This document shows positions 1-9,837 of a DNA stretch of 64,000 nucleotides, in pieces; position 1 is the stretch's first letter; every line of letters begins with the position of its first letter. A model generated the notes under the pieces. The model had not been told where the DNA came from and did no database searches. It saw only the letters and a program-made list of their open reading frames with translations. Source of the DNA: JAENWD01 sp963837165 (GTDB taxonomy: Bacteria; Acidobacteriota; Vicinamibacteria; Vicinamibacterales; JAENWD01); the NCBI GenBank assembly GCA_963837165.1, contig CAWIMD010000003.1, forward strand, positions 62,001-126,000. The letters are read 5' to 3'. The position numbers were made by a program, and so were the translations under genes.

Positions 1-138
1 TTCAAGGCCCGAACGCGCCGCCGTTGGTGTCCAGCGTGGCTCCCGTCGTGTTCCGCATTCCGCGGCTTCGGCGCTATGCTGTCGGGCGGCGCGGCTCGGC
101 CGGCGGAGCCGGCGAGGACGCGCGCGGAGGGCATCATC

Positions 139-1308
139 ATGGCAGGATTCCACGACATCACCGCGGCCATCGTCGGGGCGGGGTTCATCGGCCCCGTCCA
201 CGTCGAAGGACTGCGGCGGCTCGGCATCCGGGTCAAGGGTATTGCGGGCATCTCGCTCGACGAGGCGCAGCGCGCCACGGCCACGCTCGGCCTCGAGCGG
301 GCCTACGCGAGCGTGGACGACCTGCTCTCGGATCCGGACGTCGCGAGCGTGCACCTCGCGTCGCCCAACCGCCTGCATCACGACCACGTGATGGCGGCGC
401 TGGCCGCGGGCAAGCACGTCATCTGCGAGAAGCCGCTGGCGATGACATCGGCGCAGACGGCCGCCCTCGTCGCCGCCTCGAAGGCGCGCCCCCGGCAGAT
501 GGCCGCCGTCAACTACAACCTCCGCTTCTATCCGCTGTCGCTCCAGGCGCGGGCGCTCGTCCGGAGCGGCACCATCGGGAACGTGCTCCACGTGCACGGC
601 AGCTACGTGCAGGACTGGCTGCTCTACCCGACCGACTTCAACTGGCGCGTCCTGCGCTCGGAAGGCGGCGAGCTGCGCGCCGTCGGCGACATCGGCACGC
701 ACTGGCTCGACCTCGTCGCGTTCGTCACCGGCCTCGAGGTCGAGGCCGTGATGGCCGACCTGATGACCGTGCACGAGACGCGCCTCAGGCCACCGAGCGG
801 ATTGGTCGAGACCTTCTCGGGCAAGAAGGACCAGCCCCCGGCCGACCGCGAGCCGGTCGCGATCGACACGGAGGACTTCGGCGCCATCGTGCTGCGGTTC
901 AAGGGCGGCGCGCGCGGCGTGCTCACCGTCTCGCAGGTCACCGCGGGCCGGAAGAACTGCCTCCGCTACGAGATCGCCGGCGCGAGCAAGGCGCTGTACT
1001 TCAACAGCGAAGCGCCGAACAGCCTGTGGATCGGCGAGCGCGCGGAGGCGAATCGGGAGCTCATGCGCGACCCGTCGCTGCTCGACCCCGAGGCCGCGCG
1101 CTTTGCCAGCTACCCCGGCGGCCACAACGAGGGGTTCCCCGACACGTTCAAGCAGGTCTATCGCGCGGTCTACACCGACGTGCTGAACGGCGCACGCTCG
1201 GCCGAGCCACTCTATGCGACCTTCGAGGACGGGCACCAGGAGGTGCGCGTGTGCGAGGCGATCGCGAAAAGCCACCGCGAGCGCCGCTGGGTCACCGTCG
1301 GGCCCTAA
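139..1308 (+). CDS. Gfo/Idh/MocA family oxidoreductase
   Basis: Predicted NAD(P)-dependent sugar or polyol dehydrogenase, about 389 residues. The N-terminus has a Rossmann dinucleotide-binding motif (AAIVGAGFIGPVHV), followed by the family's EKPLA motif (CEKPLAMT, near residue 100) and a C-terminal alpha/beta substrate domain with a GDIGTHWLDL segment. The ATG at 139 is chosen because GGAGG lies about 8 bases upstream and the Rossmann strand starts soon after; an ATG at 76 in the same frame would add 21 low-complexity residues. No signal peptide, so cytoplasmic, unlike the second family member at 61.5-62.7 kb. Substrate cannot be told from sequence. Confidence 0.9.
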   Translation: MAGFHDITAAIVGAGFIGPVHVEGLRRLGIRVKGIAGISLDEAQRATATLGLERAYASVDDLLSDPDVASVHLASPNRLHHDHVMAALAAGKHVICEKPLAMTSAQTAALVAASKARPRQMAAVNYNLRFYPLSLQARALVRSGTIGNVLHVHGSYVQDWLLYPTDFNWRVLRSEGGELRAVGDIGTHWLDLVAFVTGLEVEAVMADLMTVHETRLRPPSGLVETFSGKKDQPPADREPVAIDTEDFGAIVLRFKGGARGVLTVSQVTAGRKNCLRYEIAGASKALYFNSEAPNSLWIGERAEANRELMRDPSLLDPEAARFASYPGGHNEGFPDTFKQVYRAVYTDVLNGARSAEPLYATFEDGHQEVRVCEAIAKSHRERRWVTVGP

Positions 1309-1384
1309 GAGCGTTCAGGCTTCTTATCGTCCGACCCATGCCGTTGTATCCTTGGGCCTGACCCGGACAGCAAGGGAGGCGCCT

Positions 1385-3865
1385 GTGCTCGAACGCCTGT
1401 GGACGGATGCCCGGTACGCCGTCCGGTGGCTGTGGCGCAGCCCCGGCTTCACGGTTGTCGCCGTCGCATCACTTGCCGTCGGGATCGGCCTCAATACGGC
1501 GCTGTTCGCCGTCGTTGACGCGGTCCTGTTCCGGCCCCTTCCCGTCCAGCGCCCCGATCGCCTGGTTGACGTGTACACCTCGCAGCGGGACGGCGAGGCA
1601 TACGGCACGAGCTCGTATCCCGATTACCTCGACTTCAAGGCCCGGAACCGCGTCTTCACCGACGTGCTCGCCTACAGCCTGTCGCTCGACGCGATCGGTG
1701 TCCGCGGACGGTCGCGGCTCGCCATTGGCGAGGTCGTCACGGGCAACTATTTTCAGCTGCTCGGTCTTCATGCCGTAGTGGGCCGGCTCCTGACACCGGA
1801 TGACGATCGGCCCGGCGCCCCGCGCGTGGTGGTGATCTCCTACAAGCTGTGGGCTCGACAGTACGCGGGGAATCCGGCCACCGTCGGCCAGGTGCTCCTG
1901 ATCCACGGCGAGCCGTACACGATCGTGGGCGTTGCGCCCCGCACATACAACGGCGCCTTTCCCGTCCTGTCCGCCGAGGTCTGGATGCCGATGGCCCGCA
2001 TCGACGACACCAGCCCCGCGGGCATTATCGACACGGTGCCGTCGCCGACCGGCACGGGCCCTCTGGACCGGCGCGGCTATCGGTGGCTGTTCGTGAAGGG
2101 GCGACTCACGCCGAGCGAGACCGTCGATCGTGCCGGCGCCAACATGGCCCTCTTGATGCGGCAGCTTGCCACCGCCTACCCGCAGACCAACGGCGATCGC
2201 CGCACGGCGGTGGTGAGGACCGACCGGGTTCGCATCCTGCCGCAGGCGGATCGGATGCTGATGCCGGTGGCGCTCGGTCTCATGCTCGTGGTCGGCCTGA
2301 TCCTGCTGACCGCGTGCGCCAACGTCGCGAGCATGCTGCTGGCGCGGGCGTCGAGCCGGCAGCGCGAAATTGGCATCCGACTGGCGGTCGGGGCGAGCCG
2401 TGGCCGCCTGATGCAGCAGCTCCTGACGGAGTCGGCCGTGCTGGCCGTAATCGGGGCGGCCGCCGGCACGGCGGTCGCGTGGGCGGTGACTCGCGCCGTC
2501 ACGTCCCTCGAGCTGCCGATCCCGATTCCGCTGGCGACCACCGTCCAGATCGACACTCGGGTGCTGGCCTTCACCACGCTGGCAGCCCTGGTGGCCGGAC
2601 TGGCGGCCGGGCTGGCGCCGGCATTCAAGGCGACCCGCCCGGACCTCGTGCGCGAGCTGAAGGGCGAGTCAGCCGGCGGGCGCGCGGGCGGCCGGCGCTG
2701 GACGCTGCGCGACGGCCTGGTGACCGCCCAGGTTGCCGTCACGATGATCCTGCTGGTGACCGCCGGGCTGCTCACGCGCAGCCTGCTGGCAGCGCAGCAG
2801 ATTCCCGTCGGGTTCGACACGGGCCGGCTGGCTGTCGTCGGGACCGACCTGGACCTCATCGGCTACGACGAGCCGCGCAGCCGCGCGTTCTTCGAGCGCG
2901 CCCTGGAGCGCGTCAAGGCGTTGCCCGGTGTCGAGAACGCCTGCCTCGTCACGCGCAGCCCGTTCACCATCAACTACAACCGCAACGAAATCTTCCCCCT
3001 CGATTTGCAGCGGCCCGGCGCAAGAGGGCTCGAGATCGACGCGACGACGGTGTCGGCCGACTACTTCGTGACGCTGGGCGTTCCCCTGCTCAGGGGTCGG
3101 CTGTTCGGTCCCGGGGACACGCCGCAATCACCTCGGGTCGCGATCGTCAACCAGGCGATGGCCCGGAAACTCTGGCGGGGCCGGGACGCCGTCGGTGAAC
3201 ACTTCCGCATTTCGTCGTTCGATGGGCCGGATGTCGAAGTCGTCGGAATCGTCGCCGACTACAGGGTGAACACCGTAGGCGAGGTCCCTACGCCCTACGT
3301 GCACTTCGCCCATTCGCAGCGAGGGGACGCCTACCAGGTCCTCGCGCGCACGGATGGGGACGCCGATGCTCTCGTCCGCGATGTCCGGCGCGTGCTGCAG
3401 ACCCTCGAACCCAACGTGGTCTTCATTGGCAGCCAAACGATGGAGACGCAGGTGGGCGCGACGCTGCTGCCGGCACGGTTCGGTGCCCTGACGGTCGCCA
3501 GTGTCGGGCTGGTGGCGATGCTGCTGGCCTCGGTCGGGCTCTACGGAGTGATCGCGTACTCGGTGGCCCGCCGTACGAGGGAGATCGGGATTCGTCTGGC
3601 GCTGGGAGCACGGCCGTCGGCCGTGCTTCGCCTCGTGATGCGCCAGGGATTCGGCCTCGTCGCCACCGGCGCCGGCGTCGGGGCCCTGCTCGCCCTGGGC
3701 GCGGCTCGCGCGATCGCGGCCGCCCTCTACGGCGTCGGATTCCTCGATCCCGTCGCCTGGAGTGCCGCCCTCTGTCTCGTGATCGGCGTGTCCATGCTCG
3801 CCAACGTCGTGCCGGCCCGGCGTGCCGCAGGCGTGGATCCGTCTCGCGCCCTCAGATCGGAATAG
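1385..3865 (+). CDS. ADOP-type ABC transporter permease (MacB/FtsX-like)
   Basis: Large inner-membrane permease of about 826 residues with the duplicated FtsX/MacB layout typical of Acidobacteriota. The N-terminal DARYAVRWLWRSPGF block and first membrane helix are followed by a MacB-like periplasmic domain, three helices near residue 300 (starting MLVVGLILLTACANVASMLL), a second periplasmic domain and a C-terminal three-helix block (REIGIRLALGA, ending VPARRAAGVDPSRALRSE). The GTG at 1385 is preceded by AAGGGAGG. It lacks the PadR-linked N-terminal extension carried by the paralogue at 43.4 kb and has no ATPase gene beside it. Role is probably export or lipoprotein-type mechanotransmission; substrate unknown. 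Confidence 0.88.
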   Translation: MLERLWTDARYAVRWLWRSPGFTVVAVASLAVGIGLNTALFAVVDAVLFRPLPVQRPDRLVDVYTSQRDGEAYGTSSYPDYLDFKARNRVFTDVLAYSLSLDAIGVRGRSRLAIGEVVTGNYFQLLGLHAVVGRLLTPDDDRPGAPRVVVISYKLWARQYAGNPATVGQVLLIHGEPYTIVGVAPRTYNGAFPVLSAEVWMPMARIDDTSPAGIIDTVPSPTGTGPLDRRGYRWLFVKGRLTPSETVDRAGANMALLMRQLATAYPQTNGDRRTAVVRTDRVRILPQADRMLMPVALGLMLVVGLILLTACANVASMLLARASSRQREIGIRLAVGASRGRLMQQLLTESAVLAVIGAAAGTAVAWAVTRAVTSLELPIPIPLATTVQIDTRVLAFTTLAALVAGLAAGLAPAFKATRPDLVRELKGESAGGRAGGRRWTLRDGLVTAQVAVTMILLVTAGLLTRSLLAAQQIPVGFDTGRLAVVGTDLDLIGYDEPRSRAFFERALERVKALPGVENACLVTRSPFTINYNRNEIFPLDLQRPGARGLEIDATTVSADYFVTLGVPLLRGRLFGPGDTPQSPRVAIVNQAMARKLWRGRDAVGEHFRISSFDGPDVEVVGIVADYRVNTVGEVPTPYVHFAHSQRGDAYQVLARTDGDADALVRDVRRVLQTLEPNVVFIGSQTMETQVGATLLPARFGALTVASVGLVAMLLASVGLYGVIAYSVARRTREIGIRLALGARPSAVLRLVMRQGFGLVATGAGVGALLALGAARAIAAALYGVGFLDPVAWSAALCLVIGVSMLANVVPARRAAGVDPSRALRSE

Positions 3866-3894
3866 CTCCGGCCGCGCCACGGCCAACTGGCTCG

Positions 3895-4140
3895 TCACCG
3901 CCGAGCTCCCACGTGTTTCGCGCCTTGTGACTGCCGCGGGAGCGGGGCGGCGAGCGCGCGGCGCATCGTTCGCAGCAAGTGTCGATGGAAGGCGTGGCAG
4001 ATGACGGCCTCAATGGGCCGCGCCAACCAGCGGGGACGCCGCGGGCTCACGTAGCGAGTCTCGACCGCGACCTCCGTGTGCCGGTCGCCAAGGCTTCGGA
4101 CCGTGTAGGTGCCGCCCAGGAGCCGGATGCCGCCTCCCAG
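3895..4140 (-). pseudogene. C-terminal remnant of an SRPBCC-like gene
   Basis: On the minus strand about 80 codons read as the end of a START/SRPBCC-type protein: a GGTYTVRSLGDRHTEVAV strand, then a helix-rich tail ending near HRHLLRTMRRAL and a stop at 3895. The upstream half of the family is missing; the frame switches near 4140 into an unrelated TonB-receptor scrap. No start codon or ribosome site belongs to it, so it looks like a dead fragment. The family call rests on a short stretch and is moderate to weak. Confidence 0.4.
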
Positions 4141-4268
4141 CGCTGTGAGCCTGGCTTCGTGATGATGTCGATGCGGCCCCGGCCGGGACGCGAGTACGCC
4201 GCCGAATACGGATCCTGGTTGATCCTGATCTGCTCGATCGCCGACGGCGACAAGCTGGCCAGCCGCGT
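4141..4268 (-). pseudogene. TonB-dependent receptor plug fragment
   Basis: About 40 codons match the plug region of the carboxypeptidase-regulatory-like TonB receptors common in Acidobacteriota: SPSAIEQIRINQDPYSAAY followed by SRPGRGRIDIITKPGS. Homology stops abruptly near 4145, where the SRPBCC-like remnant starts in another frame. The other end lies about 25 bases from the 81-bp repeat at 4293. A full receptor would be over 900 residues, so this is a scrap left by rearrangement. Confidence 0.55.
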
Positions 4269-4292
4269 CCTGCGCCGGCATCGCCTCATCGA

Positions 4293-4373
4293 GCTGTACT
4301 GGCGGCAGGCCGGGGCCGCATAACGGGCATTCCGTCAGCCACGGGCCCGAAAACCCCGTTAATGGTTCTTATC
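4293..4373. repeat. 81-bp dispersed repeat, copy A
   Basis: Matches 11586-11666 over 81 bases without gaps and with 4 differences; weaker similarity reaches back to 4281. It contains the inverted pair TAACGGG (4321-4327) and CCCGTTA (4355-4361). It sits against gene remnants, as does copy B. The last bases (TTCTTATCGTCCG at 4366-4378) recur alone at 1321-1333. Confidence 0.85.
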
Positions 4374-4444
4374 GTCCGCCCGACCGAACAGGACGCGACG
4401 GGCGTGACCGACGCCGGGCCGCAGATCACGCGCCTCGAGTACGG

Positions 4445-4813
4445 CTACTTCCCGGCCGGCAGCGTCTGGAGGTACGCGACGATATTCGCGACCTCGGCCT
4501 CGGTCAGCGGCGGCTTCACGTTCTTGAGGTAAGCCGACATCAGCACCGGCGGCTTCTTGGGCAGTGACGCCTCCATCTTCGCCGTGTCGGTCAGCCACCC
4601 CTTGAGGTCGGCGGCCGACAGCTTGCCGACCGTCTCCGCGAGGATGGTCGCCATCTTCCCGCCCTTCGTGTCGTTCTTGTCGACCCTGTGGCAGATGCCG
4701 CACTTCCGGTCGGCGTAGGCGACCTTGCCTTTCTCGGCGCTGCCGGCGCCTTGTGCCGACACGACCAACCCGCAGGCCATGATGCCCGCCACTGTCACGA
4801 CCAGCACTCGCAT
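4445..4813 (-). CDS. Small secreted monohaem cytochrome c
   Basis: 122 residues. An N-terminal signal peptide (MRVLVVTVAGIMACGLVVSA) is followed by one haem-binding site CGICH near residue 38; a Met in the segment VLMSAYLKNVKPPLT is the probable second axial ligand, as in class I cytochromes c. A GGGAGG ribosome site precedes the ATG. It is the last gene of the minus-strand electron-transfer run, 48 bases after the MtrB/PioB-like barrel, so it is probably a soluble periplasmic shuttle for that pathway. Confidence 0.88.
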   Translation of the reverse strand: MRVLVVTVAGIMACGLVVSAQGAGSAEKGKVAYADRKCGICHRVDKNDTKGGKMATILAETVGKLSAADLKGWLTDTAKMEASLPKKPPVLMSAYLKNVKPPLTEAEVANIVAYLQTLPAGK

Positions 4814-4861
4814 CTGAACCTCCCCTGTTCGTTCTGCGATCGCACCCCTTGGTCGATCGGC

Positions 4862-7563
4862 TCAGAACGCGATGATGTACGACACGGCGACGACGTGCAC
4901 ATCATAGTTGAACGGCGTCTCGTTGGTCGGCAACACGCCGCTCGGCGTCCCGGCACCGATCTGCATGCCGTCATAGACCCAGTCCGCCGATCGCATGCGC
5001 AAGTACGCGTACACGATCCGCAGCGACTGGTGAGCGGCGACGGCACAGGTCCCGTTCACGCGCAGATCGAGCGTGTTCGTGGTGACCAGAGGCAGCGGCG
5101 TGGCGGCGATGAAGTAGGCCGCAACCGTGCCGTCCGGGGCGTGCGCCAGGGCGAGCGGGTTGTTCGTCCAGCTGCCGCCGGTGACTTCGTTGGTCGAGCG
5201 CGCCCTCGCGTAGACCCCGTCGCCCGTCACGGTCAGCTTCTCGGTCTTCTTGACCAGCGTCAGGCCGATCGTGTGAATCCGGTCGAGCATGTCGGCGGAC
5301 CAGTCGAGGCACGGATTCAGCTTGTTGTTGTTGTTCCGCGCCTGGACGGTCGTGAAGTTGCCGCAGTCGTTGCCCGACAGCGCCGTGACGCCGTTGACGT
5401 TGTCCGCGTTGCTGTTGGCCGTGTAGGTGTTGGCGTCGGTGACGCCACGCTGGTGCTCGAACGAGTAGAAGACCGTGGCAGTGAATCCGTCGCCGACCGC
5501 GTAGGTCCCATCCACGTCCACGCCGACGCTCTTGCTGGTCTGCAGCCCGTACCTCGCGTCGGTGTAGTCGTCGCCCGTGAAGTCCAGGCCACCCTCGAAC
5601 GACAGGGCGTCGGTCGCCTGCCAGTCGAGCGCGGAGCGCAGCTTGCCGCGGTTGCGGTCGGCCACGTAGTAGCGCCGCATGCCCATCAGCTCGCTGATCC
5701 GGTTGTTGTTGGCGTACCGGGCGTTCGCAGGGCGTTGTTGCTGGGAAAGAACAGGTTCATGTTGCCGGTCGTGGCGCCGTACCCAAGCGCCGGACCCCAC
5801 CCGTTGAAGCCGTTGGCGATCATGAACGAGAGCGCGGTGGCACCATCGGTCGCGCCGACGGGACTGACCCCCGCGTAGGGCACCAGGGCGAGAAACGCGT
5901 TCTCGTTGTAGGTCGGCGCCCGGCGGGCAGCGTAGGTATAGTCGATCCGCGCGTTTGCGGTCTGGCCGAGATTCGCCCGCCACTCGGCCCGCAGCCGGTT
6001 CTCGTTGGTCACGCCGGCGTCCGCGCAGTCGATCCACGATCCGGTGCACGAGCGGTTGGTGCGCTCGAAGTCGTAGCCGCCCTTGATCCACTGCCCCTTC
6101 ACGAACTGGTAGTCGGCCTCGAGGTTGGCGTGGTTCGACCTCTTGCTCAGGGGCCGGTTCGCATTCGCGTTCTGGGCGATCACCGCGCCGAGCGGATTCG
6201 CCGTGCCGTCCGGGAAGCTGGCATTGGGCTCGGGCTCTTCCGAGGCGTCGGCGTACTGATAGATATGCACGCCCGTCCGGTTGTCGCGGTCGTCGTATCG
6301 GTACCCGGCAATCAGGCTCACATTGTGGCGCCGGCTGGTCAGCTTCGCGCCCAGCGCGGTCGACACGACCAGGCCGTTCAGGGAGGACACCGGGACGACG
6401 GGCGTCGAGGCATCGACCAGGAAGGCATCGTTCTGCGTGTTGCGCGCGTAGGAGCCGTTCGCGACCACCTGGGTGGATCGGGACAGCTTGTACCGCCCCT
6501 CCACGTGCAGCTGGTGGAACGTGTTGTCCGGCGCGCTGCTCATCCGGTTCATCGTGGTCGCGCCGGCCGCCCAGTTCTGCCAGTTCATCGACGTCACGTT
6601 GTTGGAGAAGATCGAGGCATAGTAGCCACCCTGCAGCGAGCCGCGGCCGCCCTTGTAGTTCAGGTTCGCGTTCACCTGGGAGGTGTTGGTGTCGATGAGG
6701 TCAGGAATGATGGCGGCGATGTCGCCGCCCGTGCTGCGCGAGACCGTGCCCATCGGCTTGGTGCCGTCCTTGTGCTCGGTCCGGACGCTCAGGCCGACAT
6801 TCCATTCCGGCGCGAGGTTCGCGTTGAAGCCGGCGTCGTACCTCGTCCGCTTGGTGGAGAGGCTCACGTCGCGGAACAGCGGCAGGTCCGCGGCCGTTGC
6901 GGCGCTGACGAGCGCGGCCTGCGCCGCGTCGGGCGTGAGCAGCGTGCCGATGGTCGGCGAAGACGTCTGGGTGTCGATGTACGGCGCTGCAGCGACGCCC
7001 GGGATGAGGCCTCTGGCGCTCGTCGTCGTGTTCCGGTTGTTGCTGCCACTGCTCGACGGCACGACGGGAGCCCGCCAGCTGTCCGGCAGGGTCAGCGTGT
7101 CGGTTCCGGCACCGGTGTACGGCGTCTGATAGCTGTCCGAGCGGTTCCGCAGCAGCTCGTCGTAGCCGAAGGTGACCCGGAACCTGCCCTGCACGCCGGC
7201 TTCGGCGCGCACGTCGCGCGTCTCGAGTCCCAGGTCCGTGCCCTGGACGCGCCACCGATAGGCGCTGGTACTGTCGTACGCGCCGCCGCCGCGCAGGTCG
7301 ACGCCGGCGACTCCGAAGAGTCCCTTCTTCTCGAGGCCGTTGTACTCGCCCGCTTTGAACGAGCCGTCGCTGACGGCGCCGGCTCCGATCTCCACGGTGC
7401 CCGTCGTCGTCGTGCCCGAGGCGGCGGCCTTCGGAGCATCCGCCGCGACCGGCGCGTCCTGGGCGGTGGCGCGAGGGACCCAGGCCACGAGAATCGTCGC
7501 CGCAAGGAACCACCGGATGGCCGCGGCGGTGCGGGTGCTGTGCGCATTCAAGGTTGATGTCAT
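4862..7563 (-). CDS. MtrB/PioB-type outer-membrane barrel (frameshifted)
   Basis: Decahaem-associated outer-membrane beta-barrel of about 900 residues. In porin-cytochrome complexes such a barrel sheathes a periplasmic multihaem cytochrome so electrons can cross the outer membrane. Seen here: a signal peptide (ending around WVPRATAQ), then alternating amphipathic strands rich in Tyr, Asn, Gly and Arg up to a C-terminal aromatic (SYIIAF). The frame is broken near 5725: restoring one base in CTGCGAACGCC joins ...SNNALR to NARYANNNR. The decahaem partner gene ends only 20 bases upstream. The break may be an assembly error. Family call is firm; direction of electron flow is not known. Confidence 0.85.
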
Positions 7564-7583
7564 GAGCGTCTTCCTCGAATGGC

Positions 7584-8567
7584 TCAGCGCTGGAACTTCG
7601 CGCCGGCCGGGTGGTTGGAGCCATGAATGAGCACGTGGCAGTTGAGGCAGGCTCGCGCGGCGAGCTGCGCGCGCGGAGCCGCGGCCGCCAGTTGCTGGGC
7701 GCCGTTGATTGTCGTGACGCTTCCGCCCCCGAGATTCGCGCCGCTGTTGATCTGCGCGGCATGGTCGCCGCTGTGGCACTCCTGGCAGAGGAACGGCGGA
7801 CGGGTCTTCAGCAGGGCCTGGTTGACCGAGCCGTGGGGCGTGTGGCAGCTCGTGCAATCGTCGACGACCGGCACGTGCTCCCAGAGGAACGGGCCGCGCT
7901 TGTCGGCGTGACAGGTGTAGCAGGTCTCGTTGACCGAGGCCGTGCGGAGCAGCGTGGGCCCGATGGAACCGTGCGGGTCATGGCAGTCCGAGCACGCCAT
8001 CTTCGGCGGCGAACCGATGCCGGTCTTCGCGAGCGGGTGGCCGGACAGGTGGCGGACTTGCGCGCGCTGCGCCTGATGACAGGTGAAGCAGACCTCGGCC
8101 TGCGTCGCCTTGCTCAACACCCGCTGGTCGGCCGCGTGGATGTTGTGGCAACTGGTGCATGCCAGGCCCTGGCTCTCGTGCACGCTGCCCGCCCAGTTCG
8201 TGCGCGGGAGCACGTTCTTGTCGTGGCACGTGAGGCAGGACGCGTTGCGGTCGGCGGCCGGTGAGAGGTGTTTCGACTTCGCTCCAAACACCACGGTCGG
8301 CGGCGCGCCCGTCGGGTCGCTCATGTGCGCGTCGCTCGGCCCGTGGCAGTTCTGGCAGCCGGGCGTCCTGGAGTCGGCCCTGTTCCCATGACGCGATGCA
8401 TCAATCGCCGGTACGTGGCCGGTCGCGGCGTTGTGACACACCGTGCAGGGGGCGTCTCTCGCCAGGGCCGCCGTCACGTCGTCTGACGCGTAGGCTCGCG
8501 TGGACGCGGCCCAGCAGCATCCAAGCGCCATCGCGCACATGCCCAGCATTCGACCTACGGGCTTCAT
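7584..8567 (-). CDS. DmsE/MtrA-type decahaem cytochrome c
   Basis: Periplasmic decahaem cytochrome, 327 residues, with a signal peptide and exactly ten CXXCH sites (CTVCH, CQNCH, CLTCH, CTSCH, CFTCH, CSDCH, CYTCH, CTSCH, CQECH, CLNCH). This length and haem count match the DmsE/MtrA family that plugs into an MtrB barrel to form a transmembrane haem wire, and the MtrB-like gene follows directly. GGAGCC lies 8-9 bases before the ATG at 8567; a GTG at 8570 is an alternative. No MtrC-like surface cytochrome is present in the window. Confidence 0.93.
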   Translation of the reverse strand: MKPVGRMLGMCAMALGCCWAASTRAYASDDVTAALARDAPCTVCHNAATGHVPAIDASRHGNRADSRTPGCQNCHGPSDAHMSDPTGAPPTVVFGAKSKHLSPAADRNASCLTCHDKNVLPRTNWAGSVHESQGLACTSCHNIHAADQRVLSKATQAEVCFTCHQAQRAQVRHLSGHPLAKTGIGSPPKMACSDCHDPHGSIGPTLLRTASVNETCYTCHADKRGPFLWEHVPVVDDCTSCHTPHGSVNQALLKTRPPFLCQECHSGDHAAQINSGANLGGGSVTTINGAQQLAAAAPRAQLAARACLNCHVLIHGSNHPAGAKFQR

Positions 8568-8663
8568 CACGGGCGGCTCCTGTCGCGCTCCCGGCGGAAG
8601 GCCGGGACAAGCAAAGTGGGAGACAGGGCGGGCGCGGTTTCGAACGTCGCGGGCGTCACGGCC

Positions 8664-9837
8664 TCAGGTGCCCGTCGGCGGCAACCGCCGGATCTTGAAC
8701 CACAGGGTCACGAGGAATCCGACGATCAGCAGCGTGGCGACGGCCAGACCGTTACGCCGGTACCGCAGCTCGTCCAGCGCCGCCTTGCCGATGGCCTCGG
8801 CGTGCGCGGCCTCTGCGATGCCCTTCGCCGCCGTCGCGGCGAAGGGCTTGTCCGCAAACGCGTGAACGCTCACGCGCGCCAGAATCTGGTCTTCGTGCGC
8901 GTCCCGGAGGACCAGCCGGCCGTCGTCCACCAGCATGCCGGCGTCCTCGGCGCGGTCGAGCACGGCCTTCGCCCGATCGATGCCGTCGGCCAGGCCCGTG
9001 AGGCCCTTCCGCATCGCCGTGATGACGTCGGCGCCGTTCATCTCGTCGTTGTGACACCTCGCGCAGACGGCCGGCTCCTGCAAGCCGATGAAACTGTCGG
9101 ACGGCTTCTCAATCCGGTGGTTGCTGTGGCAGACGAGGCACTCGCCCTGGCCCATCACGTCGAAGATGGCCTTCTTGGGGCTCCCGCGGAACAGGTCGGC
9201 CTCGCGCACGTGGCACTGCGAGCAGACGAACGCCACCGACGTCACCCCGGGAGGCGTGGCACCGTGGCTCCCGTGGCACGTGCTGCAGGTGGGCGCCGAA
9301 GTGTCGCCGCGCTTCAGCAGGGCCGCGGCGTGCACGCTGGCCTTCCAGTCGTCGGGCGGGCTGTCTTCGTGGCCGAAAGCCGCCATGCGGGCGTGGTCGG
9401 CGTGGCACCGCGAGCACGTGTCGGCGACGTGCTGCGGTGCGACGGGCGCGCGCGGGTCCGTCACCGCCCGAACGCCGTGCGCACCGTGGCAATCGGTACA
9501 GGTGGCGACCCGTGTCTCGCCGGCCGACATCTCCTTGCCGTGGGTGCTCGTCGAGGTACTGCTGGTACTGGTCCACGCGGACCTGCGGGTTGAACTTCTT
9601 CATGTACACCGCGTCGGAGTGGCACGTGGCGCACAGTTGCGCGATCCGGGTGCGTTCGATCGGTCCATATGGCGGGGCGGCGCCGAGATGGCACGACGTG
9701 CACTGCAGCCCGGCTTTGGCGTGGACGTCGTCGTGGAAGAGGTCCGCCGGCCGATCGGCCGGCGTCCGGGCGACCGGCCGGACGGCGAATGCGACTGTCA
9801 GCGCCGCCACCGTCAGGAGCGCGCGCCAGGCCCTCAT
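8664..9837 (-). CDS. Membrane-anchored octahaem cytochrome c (frameshifted)
   Basis: Composite of two frames that join near 9548. An N-terminal signal (MRAWRALLTVAALTVAFAV) leads to two haem sites (CTSCH, CATCH); after a one-base shift come six more (CTDCH, CSRCH, CSTCH, CSQCH, CLVCH, CARCH) and a C-terminal membrane helix (NGLAVATLLIVGFLVTLWF). Removing one base from CGACGAGCACC restores the common YLDSTHGK-type segment. The ATG overlaps the cytochrome b stop (ATGA, 9834-9837), so the two are translationally coupled. Likely takes electrons from the Rieske/cytochrome b module and hands them to the decahaem protein. The break is probably a sequencing indel. Confidence 0.83.

Noticed and set aside
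24..1361. 445-codon frame overlapping the first oxidoreductase
   Set aside because: Shadow frame; composition is Arg/His-rich and no family features appear, whereas the other frame has Rossmann and EKP motifs.
4321..4361. True integron attC site inside the 81-bp repeat
   Set aside because: TAAC...GTTA ends are present but the 41-base span is too short and the 7-base core boxes do not match fully; no integrase gene is in the window. Kept only as a resemblance.
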